Assembly: GCA_040508515.1 (NCBI GenBank)
Contig: JBEVMS010000165.1
Location: 1-16,960, forward strand
DNA length: 16,960 bases
Source of the DNA: JBEVMS01 sp040508515
GTDB taxonomy: Bacteria; Pseudomonadota; Gammaproteobacteria; Xanthomonadales; Rhodanobacteraceae
Direction: 5' to 3'
Shown here: positions 7,909 through 14,094 of the stretch, piece after piece
How positions within the stretch are numbered: position 1 is the stretch's first letter
Layout: each line of letters starts with the position of its first letter
Notes under the pieces: generated by a model
The model's input: only the letters and a program-made list of their open reading frames with translations
The model's database searches: none
Told to the model about the DNA's origin: nothing
Made by a program: the position numbers and the translations under genes

Positions 7909-7934
7909 AAAAGGCCGTCTTTGGACGGCCTTTT
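7909..7934. terminator. Symmetric bidirectional intrinsic terminator
   Basis: Arms AAAAGGCCGTC and GACGGCCTTTT are perfect 11-base complements around a TTTG loop. The A-run on one side and T-run on the other make the same sequence a Rho-independent terminator on both strands. It ends the glycine-zipper gene (stop at 7883) on the plus strand and the convergent tRNA-Arg transcript on the minus strand. Confidence 0.92.
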
Positions 7935-7984
7935 GCATTTCTGGCAATCGACAGCGTTAGACCACTCGTGGCCATGTCGAAACG

Positions 7985-8061
7985 TGGTGCCCCTGGCCCG
8001 ATTCGAACGGGCGACCTCGCCCTTAGGAGGGGCGCGCTCTATCCAGCTGAGCTACAAGGGC
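7985..8061 (-). tRNA. tRNA-Arg (anticodon CCT)
   Basis: On the minus strand a complete 77-nt cloverleaf with encoded CCA can be folded. The acceptor is GCCCTTG with CAGGGGC (one G-T wobble), the D stem GCTC/GAGC around AGCTGGATA, and the anticodon stem CGCCC/GGGCG with loop CTCCTAA, giving anticodon CCT. The variable loop is AGGTC, and the T arm GCCCG-TTCGAAT-CGGGC. It decodes the AGG arginine codon. It shares the terminator at 7909-7934. tRNA-Arg(CCT) genes are frequent integration sites, but no integrase or repeated 3' end is seen next to it. Confidence 0.97.
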
Positions 8062-8072
8062 ATAGCTCGGAA

Positions 8073-8078
8073 AGGATA
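8073..8078 (-). promoter_or_regulatory. Candidate -10 box of tRNA-Arg
   Basis: The minus-strand hexamer TATCCT lies 11 bases ahead of the mature tRNA 5' end, a suitable distance for a short 5' leader. No convincing -35 hexamer is seen at 16-18 bp, so this is tentative. Confidence 0.3.
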
Positions 8079-8407
8079 CAGAAGCCATGACGTTGACGAA
8101 AGCGACCGGAGCACGGCGCGTCAGCATATGTCCCCAACCGCGTTCCGTGGACGCTCCGCTGCGCGGGCTCGCAGGATCGATTGCATCACCTGCGCAGGGA
8201 CTCCGGCCGGCATGCGATGCTCCACACAGGTGGCCACAGACGCGGCTCATGGCGGCCAGCACCCAGCGGTTTTTGCGTGGCACGCGTCATGCCGCTCGAC
8301 ACTCAGGACGTGCCGCACGCAGCTTCGCGCTAACCACGATGAGCCTGACCGCTTTTGCCAGTGGGTTACCATGCCGGCCCTCGCCGCGTTGCGGCTGTGC
8401 TGTTTCC
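8079..8407. other. Gene-free stretch upstream of the methyltransferase gene
   Basis: About 330 bp between the tRNA promoter area and the methyltransferase ribosome-binding site. The plus-strand frame of the methyltransferase remains open through here (back to 8087), but the translation is arginine/alanine-rich low-information sequence without recognisable similarity. It presumably holds the methyltransferase promoter, which I could not identify. I see no RNA gene or repeat. Confidence 0.5.
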
Positions 8408-8412
8408 AGGAG
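8408..8412 (+). promoter_or_regulatory. Ribosome-binding site deciding a GTG start
   Basis: AGGAG sits 7 bases upstream of the GTG at 8420. It is the only good Shine-Dalgarno near the 5' end of the methyltransferase frame and argues against the in-frame ATG at 8339, whose upstream bases lack one. Confidence 0.7.
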
Positions 8413-8419
8413 CATCCCC

Positions 8420-9262
8420 GTGTCGCACTACTCAGGCCCACTGCTCACGCGTCCCCTTGCCGAGGCCCTGTTGGCGGCACGCGCAGCCGGCGCGATCGAA
8501 TGGCGTGGCTCGCTGGACCTTGGGCGATCGACCACCCGTGCCGCGCTGGAAGCGGACACGTGGCAATGGCAACACCAGCACTATGCCTATCCAGCTAAGT
8601 TGAAAGACCGCACGATCTATCACTGGGATGGCGAGGAATTCGCGCCGGTGGCGCGCTTTTCCGGTGCACTGATCAAGCTGGTACCCACCGATTGGGGCGC
8701 GCCTACGTTCGAAATCGACGGCATCAAAATGCTGCCCACCGCGAAGGAGTCGCCCTACGACGATGCGCGCCGCAAGGTGGCGTTGATCGAACCTCGCGGG
8801 AAAGTCGTGCTGGATACCTGCGGTGGCCTGGGCTATTTCGCCGCCTGCGGTTTGGAGGCTGGTGCAGCAGCCATCCATTCGTTCGAGAAAAATCCTGACG
8901 TGTTATGGCTACGCACGCTCAACCCGTGGTCGCCTGACCCGGAGGCGCCCGCCCATGGCGCACGTCTCAAGCTTAGCCATGCCGATGTGTCGCAGGCGAT
9001 CACGCAGATCGCAGACACCTCGATGGACGCGCTGCTGCACGACCCACCGCGCTTCGGCATCGCCGGCGAGCTTTACTCGCAGGCCTTCTATGATCAGTTG
9101 GCGCGTGTGCTGCGCCCGAGTGGACGGCTATTCCACTACACCGGCAGCCCCAACAAGCTCACCAGCGGCCGCGACGTACCGCGCGAAGTCGCCACCCGAC
9201 TGGAAAAAGCAGGGTTCAAAACGCAGTTGGCGTTGGATGGGATTTTGGCGACAAGGCGCTAA
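8420..9262 (+). CDS. Predicted SAM-dependent methyltransferase, archaeal COG2521-like
   Basis: A 280-residue soluble protein with a C-terminal Rossmann methyltransferase domain of unknown substrate. Motif I is VVLDTCGGLGY (129-139), an acidic residue in motif II is E156 in HSFEKNP, and motif IV is DALLHDPPRFG (203-213). The remainder of the core includes GELYSQAFYDQLARVLRPSG and RLFHYTGSPN (236-245). A DPP motif IV is typical of enzymes that methylate exocyclic amino groups of nucleic acids or proteins, which suggests but does not prove an RNA or DNA target. From memory the pattern LDTCxGLGY with HDPPRF and GELYSxxFY is that of the predicted methyltransferases COG2521, mostly archaeal. The N-terminal 115 residues hold SHYSGPLLTRP and a WQWQHQHYAYPAKLKDRTIY segment and could be a substrate-binding region. 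Some databases may label such proteins spermidine synthase-like. It stands alone on its strand. Confidence 0.78.
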   Translation: MSHYSGPLLTRPLAEALLAARAAGAIEWRGSLDLGRSTTRAALEADTWQWQHQHYAYPAKLKDRTIYHWDGEEFAPVARFSGALIKLVPTDWGAPTFEIDGIKMLPTAKESPYDDARRKVALIEPRGKVVLDTCGGLGYFAACGLEAGAAAIHSFEKNPDVLWLRTLNPWSPDPEAPAHGARLKLSHADVSQAITQIADTSMDALLHDPPRFGIAGELYSQAFYDQLARVLRPSGRLFHYTGSPNKLTSGRDVPREVATRLEKAGFKTQLALDGILATRR

Positions 9263-9579
9263 AGCCCATGTCAATCAACGAAGAAAACCCAGGCGTAGCG
9301 ACGTTGATAACGACCCGTTGAGCTTTTGCTCCGGTGGATTTCCGAGGGAAACACCGTTGCGGTCACCGACAAGGTATCCGGCGTCGCCGATGCCTCGCCG
9401 CCATCAGCCGTTGTGATATTTGGGCTTACAAAAGCCTGGGCTGCGGCCCTTCTCGACGCCCTGGCAAAGAAAAAGCCGGAGCCCCAAGGGATCCGGCCGA
9501 TTCAAAGCAGCGACTCACGCAACGCCTCGCTGCATGGCTGGGCTTTTGTGCCGATACCGGCCCATGCGGCCGTTACGGA
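9263..9579. other. Structured gene-free region after the methyltransferase gene
   Basis: A 317-bp stretch between convergent genes. On the plus strand two adjacent hairpins are visible: GAGC-tttt-GCTC at 9320-9331, and at 9332-9356 a stem of CGGTG/CACCG enclosing TTTCC/GGAAA with a 3-base loop. Neither is followed by a T-run. The right part holds the icd terminator (separate entry). No credible open frame is present. Confidence 0.5.
9466..9497 (-). terminator. Intrinsic terminator of icd
   Basis: On the minus strand the arms GCCGGA (9497-9492) and TCCGGC (9480-9475) enclose a C-run/G-run centre and are followed directly by TTTTTCTTT (9474-9466). It lies 83 bp past the icd stop codon and fits a Rho-independent terminator for that gene. 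Confidence 0.85.
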
Positions 9580-10593
9580 TCAAGCCTTGACGCGTTTGAC
9601 CAAAGCATCGCCGAAGGTTTCGGTGCTGCCCTTGCCACCCAGGTCCGGGGTGATGTGCTGCGGCTCTTGCGCCACGACATCACGGATCGCCTGGCGCAGC
9701 CTGCTGCCGTTTTCGACCTGGCCCAGATGATCGAGCATGTCCGCGGCGGCCAGCAGCAGCGCGCAGGGGTTGGCGACGCCCTTGCCGGCGATGTCCGGCG
9801 CCGAGCCGTGCACCGCTTCGAAGATCGCCGCCTCGGCGCCGATGTTGGCGCCCGGCGCCAGACCCAGACCGCCGACCAGACCGGCCGCCAGATCGGACAG
9901 GATGTCGCCGAACAGGTTGGTGGTGACGATCACGTCGAACTGGTAGGGATTCATCACCAGCTGCATGCAGGTGTTGTCCACGATCATCTCGTTGAACTCG
10001 ATCTGCGGGTATTCCTTGGCGATCTCCCGCGCCACATTGAGGAACAGCCCGGAGCTGGTCTTCATGATGTTGGCCTTGTGCACCGCGGTGACCTTCTTGC
10101 GGCCCTTCTGCACCGCCATCTCGAAGGCGTAGCGCACGATGCGCGAGCTACCCTTGCGGGTGTTGCGAATGATCGAGGTGGCGGTTTCGCCGTCTTCGGA
10201 CATGGTCTGCCCTTCGGACAGGTACGCGCCCTCGGTGTTCTCGCGCACCGTGATGATGTCGATGTTCTCGTAGCGCGCCTTGGTGCCGGGGAAGCTGATC
10301 GCCGGACGCACGTTGGCGTACAGGTCGAAATGCCGGCGCAGGGTCACGTTGATCGAAGTGAAGCCGCCACCGATCGGCGTGGTCAGCGGGCCCTTCAGCG
10401 CCACCTTGTGCTTGGCGATCACGTCGATCGTGGCCGGCGGCAACAAGTCGCCGTGCTTGTCCAGCGCGACCATGCCCGCATCGACGAACTCGTAATTGAG
10501 GCCGCAGTTCAGCGCATCGAGCACGCGCAGCGTGGCGTTCATGATCTCCGGGCCGATACCGTCACCGGGGATCACTGCAATGGTCTTGCTCAT
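9580..10593 (-). CDS. icd: NAD-dependent isocitrate dehydrogenase (337 aa)
   Basis: Converts isocitrate to 2-oxoglutarate in the TCA cycle. It belongs to the beta-decarboxylating dehydrogenase family. Isocitrate-type specificity, rather than isopropylmalate, is shown by S80 and N82 in TSINVTLRR, with R86, R96, R117 and Y124 (RENTEGAY) and K173 (HKANIMK) in positions equivalent to E. coli S113, N115, R119, R129, R153, Y160 and K230. Metal-binding aspartates are D206, D230 and D234. The coenzyme segment reads HGSAPDIAGK (262-271): aspartate and isoleucine replace the lysine-tyrosine pair that holds the NADP phosphate, so NAD is predicted. Its short length also matches the NAD-type bacterial enzymes. 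A strong AAGGAG (10606-10601) lies 7 bases before the ATG. The frame is open upstream to 10737, but that part is unrelated. The gene is 186 bp downstream of the AhpD-like gene, enough for its own promoter. Confidence 0.9.
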   Translation of the reverse strand: MSKTIAVIPGDGIGPEIMNATLRVLDALNCGLNYEFVDAGMVALDKHGDLLPPATIDVIAKHKVALKGPLTTPIGGGFTSINVTLRRHFDLYANVRPAISFPGTKARYENIDIITVRENTEGAYLSEGQTMSEDGETATSIIRNTRKGSSRIVRYAFEMAVQKGRKKVTAVHKANIMKTSSGLFLNVAREIAKEYPQIEFNEMIVDNTCMQLVMNPYQFDVIVTTNLFGDILSDLAAGLVGGLGLAPGANIGAEAAIFEAVHGSAPDIAGKGVANPCALLLAAADMLDHLGQVENGSRLRQAIRDVVAQEPQHITPDLGGKGSTETFGDALVKRVKA

Positions 10594-10779
10594 GGGAAAG
10601 CTCCTTGAGGATAAAGCGGGTCGGCCGGCGCGGCCATGGCGGCACCGGCTATCCCCGTAATTATCCGCGAAGGGCCTGGGGGCGAATAGCAAAATGCCCT
10701 TAGCTCGCGATGCATTTGCTCGCATGCAGCGTTGCAAAAGCTCGCATGCGCCGAGCGATCGAAACCCTCTGCCGCCTGC
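10594..10779 (-). promoter_or_regulatory. icd leader region with dyad, short leader ORF and GCTCGCATGC repeats
   Basis: Upstream of icd there is an imperfect GC-rich dyad at 10624-10649 with 5-base outer arms GCCGG/CCGGC. A 15-codon open frame (10637-10590) starts within the dyad and its TGA overlaps the icd ATG as ATGA. A GATAAT hexamer on the minus strand near 10661-10666 resembles a -10 box without a clear -35. Exact direct repeats GCTCGCATGC occur at 10718-10727 and 10740-10749, 22 bp apart, with a variant GCTCGCGATGC at 10703-10713; these could bind a regulator. All functional readings here are inference. Confidence 0.35.
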
Positions 10780-11175
10780 TCAGACGTGACTGGCGCAGCA
10801 CTCCGCTTCGCGGTCGGCGCCCGCTTCGAGCTGATCGAGGAAATCCACCGCACGGCGCAGGTGCGGGATCACGATCGAACCGCCGACCACCAGACCGACG
10901 CTGAAGGTTTCGAAGAACTCCTCGCGGTTGACGCCCGCCTCCTTACACTGCGCCACGTGGTAGCTGATGCAGTCATCGCAGCGCAGTACCAGCGAGGCGA
11001 CGAGGCCCAGCAGTTCCTTGGTTTTGACGTCCAGCGCGCCGGCGCGGTAGGTCTGCGTATCCAGCGCGAAGAAGCGCCGCACCACCTGATTGTCTTCCGC
11101 CAGGATCCGCTCGTTCATGCGCTTGCGGAAATCGGTGAATTCGCTCAGTCGATCCTTGCCCGATGCCTCGCTCAT
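10780..11175 (-). CDS. AhpD-like carboxymuconolactone decarboxylase-family redox protein
   Basis: A 131-residue, all-helical protein of the AhpD/CMD superfamily. The redox signature is E54, C66-x-x-C69 and H73 (ELLGLVASLVLRCDDCISYH), with the same E-to-C spacing of 12 and CxxCxxxH arrangement as the mycobacterial AhpD active site. It is predicted to act as a thiol peroxidase or disulfide reductase subunit in the cytoplasm, probably as a homohexamer or trimer. Unusual is a C-terminal extension ending ECCASHV, with vicinal C126-C127 and H130, which might bind a metal or serve as a second redox pair. Its start ATG overlaps the stop of the upstream glutaredoxin gene (ATGA), so the two are translationally coupled and the glutaredoxin may be its reductant. 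Sequence alone does not rule out a decarboxylase role, but the CxxC makes that unlikely. Confidence 0.85.
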   Translation of the reverse strand: MSEASGKDRLSEFTDFRKRMNERILAEDNQVVRRFFALDTQTYRAGALDVKTKELLGLVASLVLRCDDCISYHVAQCKEAGVNREEFFETFSVGLVVGGSIVIPHLRRAVDFLDQLEAGADREAECCASHV

Positions 11176-11435
11176 GCCACGTTCCCCAGCAATTCGGCCA
11201 GCTTGCCGCTGCGATCGGCCGCGAGCAGGTCGTCAAAACCGCCCACATGCTGGTCGTTGATGAAGATCTGCGGCACCGTGCGCCTACCGCCGCTGCGCGC
11301 CAGCATGGCGTCGCGCTGGGCCGGATCGGTGTCGATGCGCACTTCGCTCCACTCCAGACCCTTGGATTTGAGCAGGTTCTTGGCCGCCACGCAGTACGGG
11401 CAAACCGCGGTGGAAAAGAGTTCGATCTTGGGCAT
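11172..11435 (-). CDS. grxC: Glutaredoxin 3 (GrxC type)
   Basis: A small glutathione-dependent dithiol oxidoreductase of 87 residues with the thioredoxin fold. The active site is C12-P-Y-C15 following IELFSTAV. The cis-proline motif TVPQIFIND and the glutathione-binding GGFDDL segment (residues 54-71) are intact, so it should be active as a dithiol glutaredoxin. The chosen ATG at 11435 has AGGAG at 11446-11442, 6 bases upstream. The frame is open 21 codons further upstream without a ribosome-binding site. The stop overlaps the AhpD-like start by four bases. It is divergent from the bepA-like gene with a 122-bp spacer, in which I found no promoter I could defend. Confidence 0.95.
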   Translation of the reverse strand: MPKIELFSTAVCPYCVAAKNLLKSKGLEWSEVRIDTDPAQRDAMLARSGGRRTVPQIFINDQHVGGFDDLLAADRSGKLAELLGNVA

Positions 11436-11557
11436 GACACACTCCTGTAATTCTAAAGTTGTAGTGCTGAAGTTGGGGTTACCGGGCGCCTGGCACAAGC
11501 CATTCGCCCTGAACTGACAGCGGGTAGCCGGGTCTTAAGTGGTATTGTCGCGCACCT

Positions 11558-13174
11558 ATGCACATGGCACCACGACGACGCCCTGGCCGCCTGCTCCCGC
11601 TGCTAATTTGCACCGGGCTGAGTCTCGTTGCGGGCGCCCAGGACAACATGCGCCTGCCGGACATGGGTAGCTCGGCCAATGCGCTGATTTCACCGCAGGA
11701 AGCGCAGGACTACGGCGCCTCAATGGTGCGCCAGATGCGCGCACTGGACATGTTGCTGGACGACCCGCTGCTGGACGAGTACATCAACGATCTGGGCTTT
11801 CGGCTGGTCGCTTCGTGCGAAAAACCACGCGAGCATTTTTCTTTCCTGATCGTCAAAGACAAGGTGATCAACGCCTTTGCCGCGCCCGGCGGCTACATCG
11901 CGGTCAATTCCGGGCTGATCGTGCTCACCGACAGCGAAAGCGAACTGGCCGGGGTGATGGCCCACGAAATTGGCCATATCACGCAGAATCATTTGCAGCG
12001 TACGTTTGAAGATTCCAAGAAAAATGCGCCGCTGATGGCTCTGGTGCTGCTGGGGGCGATCGCCGCTGGTGGCGCCGGTGCCGGCGACGCCGGCATGGCG
12101 GTGCTGGCCGGTGGGCAAGGCCTGCTGGTGCAAAAATCGATCAACTTCACCCGCAAAGACGAGGCCGAGGCTGATCGGGCCGGCATACAGACTTTGGCCC
12201 GCGCCGGTTTCGATCCCAATGCGATGGCCGATTTCTTTGGCCGCATGGAAGACACCATGCGCGCCAGCTCCGGCGGCAATGACGTACCCGAGCTGCTGCA
12301 GGACCATCCCGTCACCACCGCGCGCATCAGCGACGCCAAGGGCCGCGCTCGGGCGCTGATCGCCGAGCAGAAAAAACGACCCAGCGGCTCCACGCTGGAC
12401 AAGGTGCAATGGGAAAAAAGCACGGCGCCGATCCTTTTCGTGAAAGATCCGACCGCCCTGCTGCCCGCCAAGGGCGGCGTCGGCACGCTCGACCCCTACG
12501 CCCTGATGCGCGAGCGTGTGCGCGTGCTGTCCGGCGACGCGGCGGATCTGGCCACCTTCTATGCCGGTAGTTTCAAACAGCGTGGCTTCGACACCGCAGC
12601 CCATCGCTACGGCTACGCGTTGGCGCTGATCCGCAGCAATCGTGCCGCCGAGGCCATCAGTCAGTTGCAACCACTGCTTTATGCCGATCCTGACAATAGA
12701 GTGTTGCGCCTGGGCATGGCCGAAGCCAAGGCGCAGGCGGGCCATCGCGCCGATGCGCTGGCGATCTATGAAAGCCTGAATAGTTATTCGCCGCGCAATC
12801 GGGCGATTGTGTTGGCCTACGCCACGGTTTTGACCACCACTGGCAGCGTCGCCGATGCGCGTCAGGCCGCCGACCTGTTGCGCCCCCTGCTGGACGATGC
12901 CGACGAGCCGCAGATCTACACCGCCTACGCACGTGCCAGTGAAAAAGCCGGCGATGATGTCCGCGCGGCCGAGGCCTACGCCGACGCCAGTTATCTGTCC
13001 GGCCGCCCGTTCGATGCCATGGAACAACTCAAACGCCTGCTGCAACGTACCGATCTGGACTATTACGCCCGCGCCCGCATCCAGGCACGCATCGCCGACC
13101 TCACCCCCTTGGTAATGGAACTACGCAAGCGTCGGGTGCAAACCCAGGACAACCAGGACGGGCGTAGCCAATAA
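11558..13174 (+). CDS. bepA: BepA/YfgC-type periplasmic M48 metalloprotease with TPR domain
   Basis: A 538-residue periplasmic zinc protease and chaperone that in E. coli (487 residues) promotes LPS transporter LptD maturation and removes stalled outer-membrane proteins. The N-terminus is a type I signal peptide (RRR, hydrophobic LLPLLICTGLSLV, cleavage near residue 27). The M48 core shows HEIGH with zinc ligands H136 and H140, catalytic E137, and the third ligand E202 in the ExxxD motif DEAEAD. The histidine in LQDHPVTTARISDA (H250) corresponds to the E. coli H246 that regulates the site. A glycine-rich hydrophobic hairpin lies at 162-190. Residues about 330-520 form TPR-like helical repeats that would contact the Bam machinery. 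The start is uncertain between Met1 and Met3; no strong Shine-Dalgarno is seen. The gene is on the same strand 151 bp ahead of phoB. Confidence 0.88.
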   Translation: MHMAPRRRPGRLLPLLICTGLSLVAGAQDNMRLPDMGSSANALISPQEAQDYGASMVRQMRALDMLLDDPLLDEYINDLGFRLVASCEKPREHFSFLIVKDKVINAFAAPGGYIAVNSGLIVLTDSESELAGVMAHEIGHITQNHLQRTFEDSKKNAPLMALVLLGAIAAGGAGAGDAGMAVLAGGQGLLVQKSINFTRKDEAEADRAGIQTLARAGFDPNAMADFFGRMEDTMRASSGGNDVPELLQDHPVTTARISDAKGRARALIAEQKKRPSGSTLDKVQWEKSTAPILFVKDPTALLPAKGGVGTLDPYALMRERVRVLSGDAADLATFYAGSFKQRGFDTAAHRYGYALALIRSNRAAEAISQLQPLLYADPDNRVLRLGMAEAKAQAGHRADALAIYESLNSYSPRNRAIVLAYATVLTTTGSVADARQAADLLRPLLDDADEPQIYTAYARASEKAGDDVRAAEAYADASYLSGRPFDAMEQLKRLLQRTDLDYYARARIQARIADLTPLVMELRKRRVQTQDNQDGRSQ

Positions 13175-13182
13175 CCCCGATG

Positions 13183-13205
13183 GCCGACCACAATCTGTCG
13201 GCTTT
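13183..13205 (+). terminator. Weak terminator-like hairpin after bepA
   Basis: GCCGAC (13183-13188) and GTCGGC (13197-13202) pair around an 8-base loop and are followed by only three T residues, 9 bases after the bepA stop. It may partly end bepA transcription before phoB. Confidence 0.35.
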
Positions 13206-13228
13206 CGCAGCCGCAATGTCGTATGTAT

Positions 13229-13293
13229 TTGTCGTTTCTCGCAGCGTAGCGCCGGTTTGTCATTGCCCCGTAACATAATCCGGCTGCAATAAT
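13229..13293 (+). promoter_or_regulatory. Candidate PhoB-binding site and promoter for phoB
   Basis: TTGTCAT-TGCC-CCGTAAC at 13257-13274 matches the Pho-box pattern (CTGTCAT, 4 bases, CTGTCAT) well in the first heptamer (6 of 7) and poorly in the second (4 of 7). A related TTGTCGT begins at 13229. An AATAAT -10-like hexamer at 13288-13293 is at a suitable distance downstream of an activator-bound box. phoB genes are commonly autoregulated, which fits, but the match is partial. Confidence 0.35.
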
Positions 13294-13325
13294 TACGTCA
13301 TAGGCAACCTCAGCGGATCCAAAGC

Positions 13326-14015
13326 GTGCATAAACGCATTCTGATCGTCGAAGACGAAGCATCGATCCGAGACATGGTCGCCTTTGCCTTGCGCAAAGCG
13401 GGCATGGACGCGGCCCACGCCGCCGACGCCCGCACCGCTCAATTGGCGATTGCCGAACAGGTACCCGATCTGATCCTGCTGGACTGGATGCTGCCGGGCA
13501 CCAGCGGGCTGGAGTTGGCTCGCCGGCTGCGCAAGGAAGAGCTCAGTCGGGAAATTCCCATCATCATGCTGACCGCGCGTGGCGAGGAAATGGATCGCGT
13601 CAACGGACTGGAGGCGGGTGTCGACGATTACGTCGTCAAGCCGTTCTCCACCCGCGAGCTGATCGCGCGGATCAAGGCGGTGCTTCGGCGCAGTCAGGGC
13701 GACGACGGTTCGGGCATCGTGGAACTGGGCGGCCTGCGCATCGACGGACCGGCGCATCGCGTCTTCGCCGGCGCCGATCCGGTGCCCATCGGGCCGACCG
13801 AATACCGCCTGCTGTACTTCTTCATGACGCACCCCGAGCGTGTTTATTCGCGCGCGCAGTTGCTCGATCACGTCTGGGGTGGCAGCGTCTACGTCGAGGA
13901 GCGCACGGTGGATGTGCATATCCGGCGCCTGCGCAAAACGCTCGAGCCGTGGCACTTGGACAACATGGTGCAGACCGTGCGTGGTGCGGGCTATCGCTTT
14001 TCAGCCAGCGCCTGA
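13326..14015 (+). CDS. phoB: Phosphate regulon response regulator PhoB
   Basis: A 229-residue OmpR/PhoB-family transcription factor, activated by PhoR under phosphate limitation. The receiver domain (1-120) has the acidic pair E9-D10, the phosphoacceptor D53 (LLDWMLPG), switch T83 and K105 (VKPFS). The winged-helix DNA-binding domain spans about 130-229, with IGPTEYRLLYFFMTHPERV, the recognition-helix segment VEERTVDVHIRRLRKTL and the terminal GAGYRFS. Length and sequence are those of PhoB rather than OmpR. Translation begins at GTG followed by HKRILIVEDE, with only a weak purine stretch upstream, so expression may be kept low. phoR follows after a hairpin-containing spacer. Confidence 0.94.
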   Translation: MHKRILIVEDEASIRDMVAFALRKAGMDAAHAADARTAQLAIAEQVPDLILLDWMLPGTSGLELARRLRKEELSREIPIIMLTARGEEMDRVNGLEAGVDDYVVKPFSTRELIARIKAVLRRSQGDDGSGIVELGGLRIDGPAHRVFAGADPVPIGPTEYRLLYFFMTHPERVYSRAQLLDHVWGGSVYVEERTVDVHIRRLRKTLEPWHLDNMVQTVRGAGYRFSASA

Positions 14016-14016
14016 A

Positions 14017-14052
14017 TCGCCGCGTGGCGCGCTTGCGCCAGCGGCGACTTTT
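14017..14052 (+). promoter_or_regulatory. Strong hairpin with short T-run between phoB and phoR
   Basis: Starting one base after the phoB stop, TCGCCGC-G-TGGCGC (14017-14030) pairs with GCGCCAGCGGCGA (14035-14047) around a GCTT loop. Thirteen base pairs form with a single bulged G, followed by CTTTT. The form is that of an intrinsic terminator with a short T-run, so it could lower phoR and downstream expression relative to phoB or protect the phoB message. Confidence 0.5.
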
Positions 14053-14094
14053 CCCGATGCTGGGTGATCCTTACGATCGACCGCGGCATTGACG

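Noticed and set aside
7985..8061. tRNA-Arg as the edge of an integrated element
   Set aside because: No integrase, no repeat of the tRNA 3' end noticed nearby, and flanking genes look chromosomal in codon and GC style.
8087..8419. N-terminal extension of the methyltransferase, including an in-frame ATG at 8339
   Set aside because: No Shine-Dalgarno and no protein-like sequence, whereas the GTG at 8420 has AGGAG at a good distance.
9334..10608. Plus-strand open frame (424 codons) opposite icd
   Set aside because: Antisense shadow of a gene with intact IDH catalytic residues; no ribosome-binding site or similarity.
11450..11455. TAGAAT as a -10 box for grxC (minus strand)
   Set aside because: A transcript from it would start near 11443, cutting through the AGGAG ribosome-binding site at 11446-11442, and there is no -35.
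11720..13045. Minus-strand open frame (441 codons) opposite bepA
   Set aside because: Mirror of the M48 protease codons; the low-complexity glycine/histidine-rich product is not a known protein.
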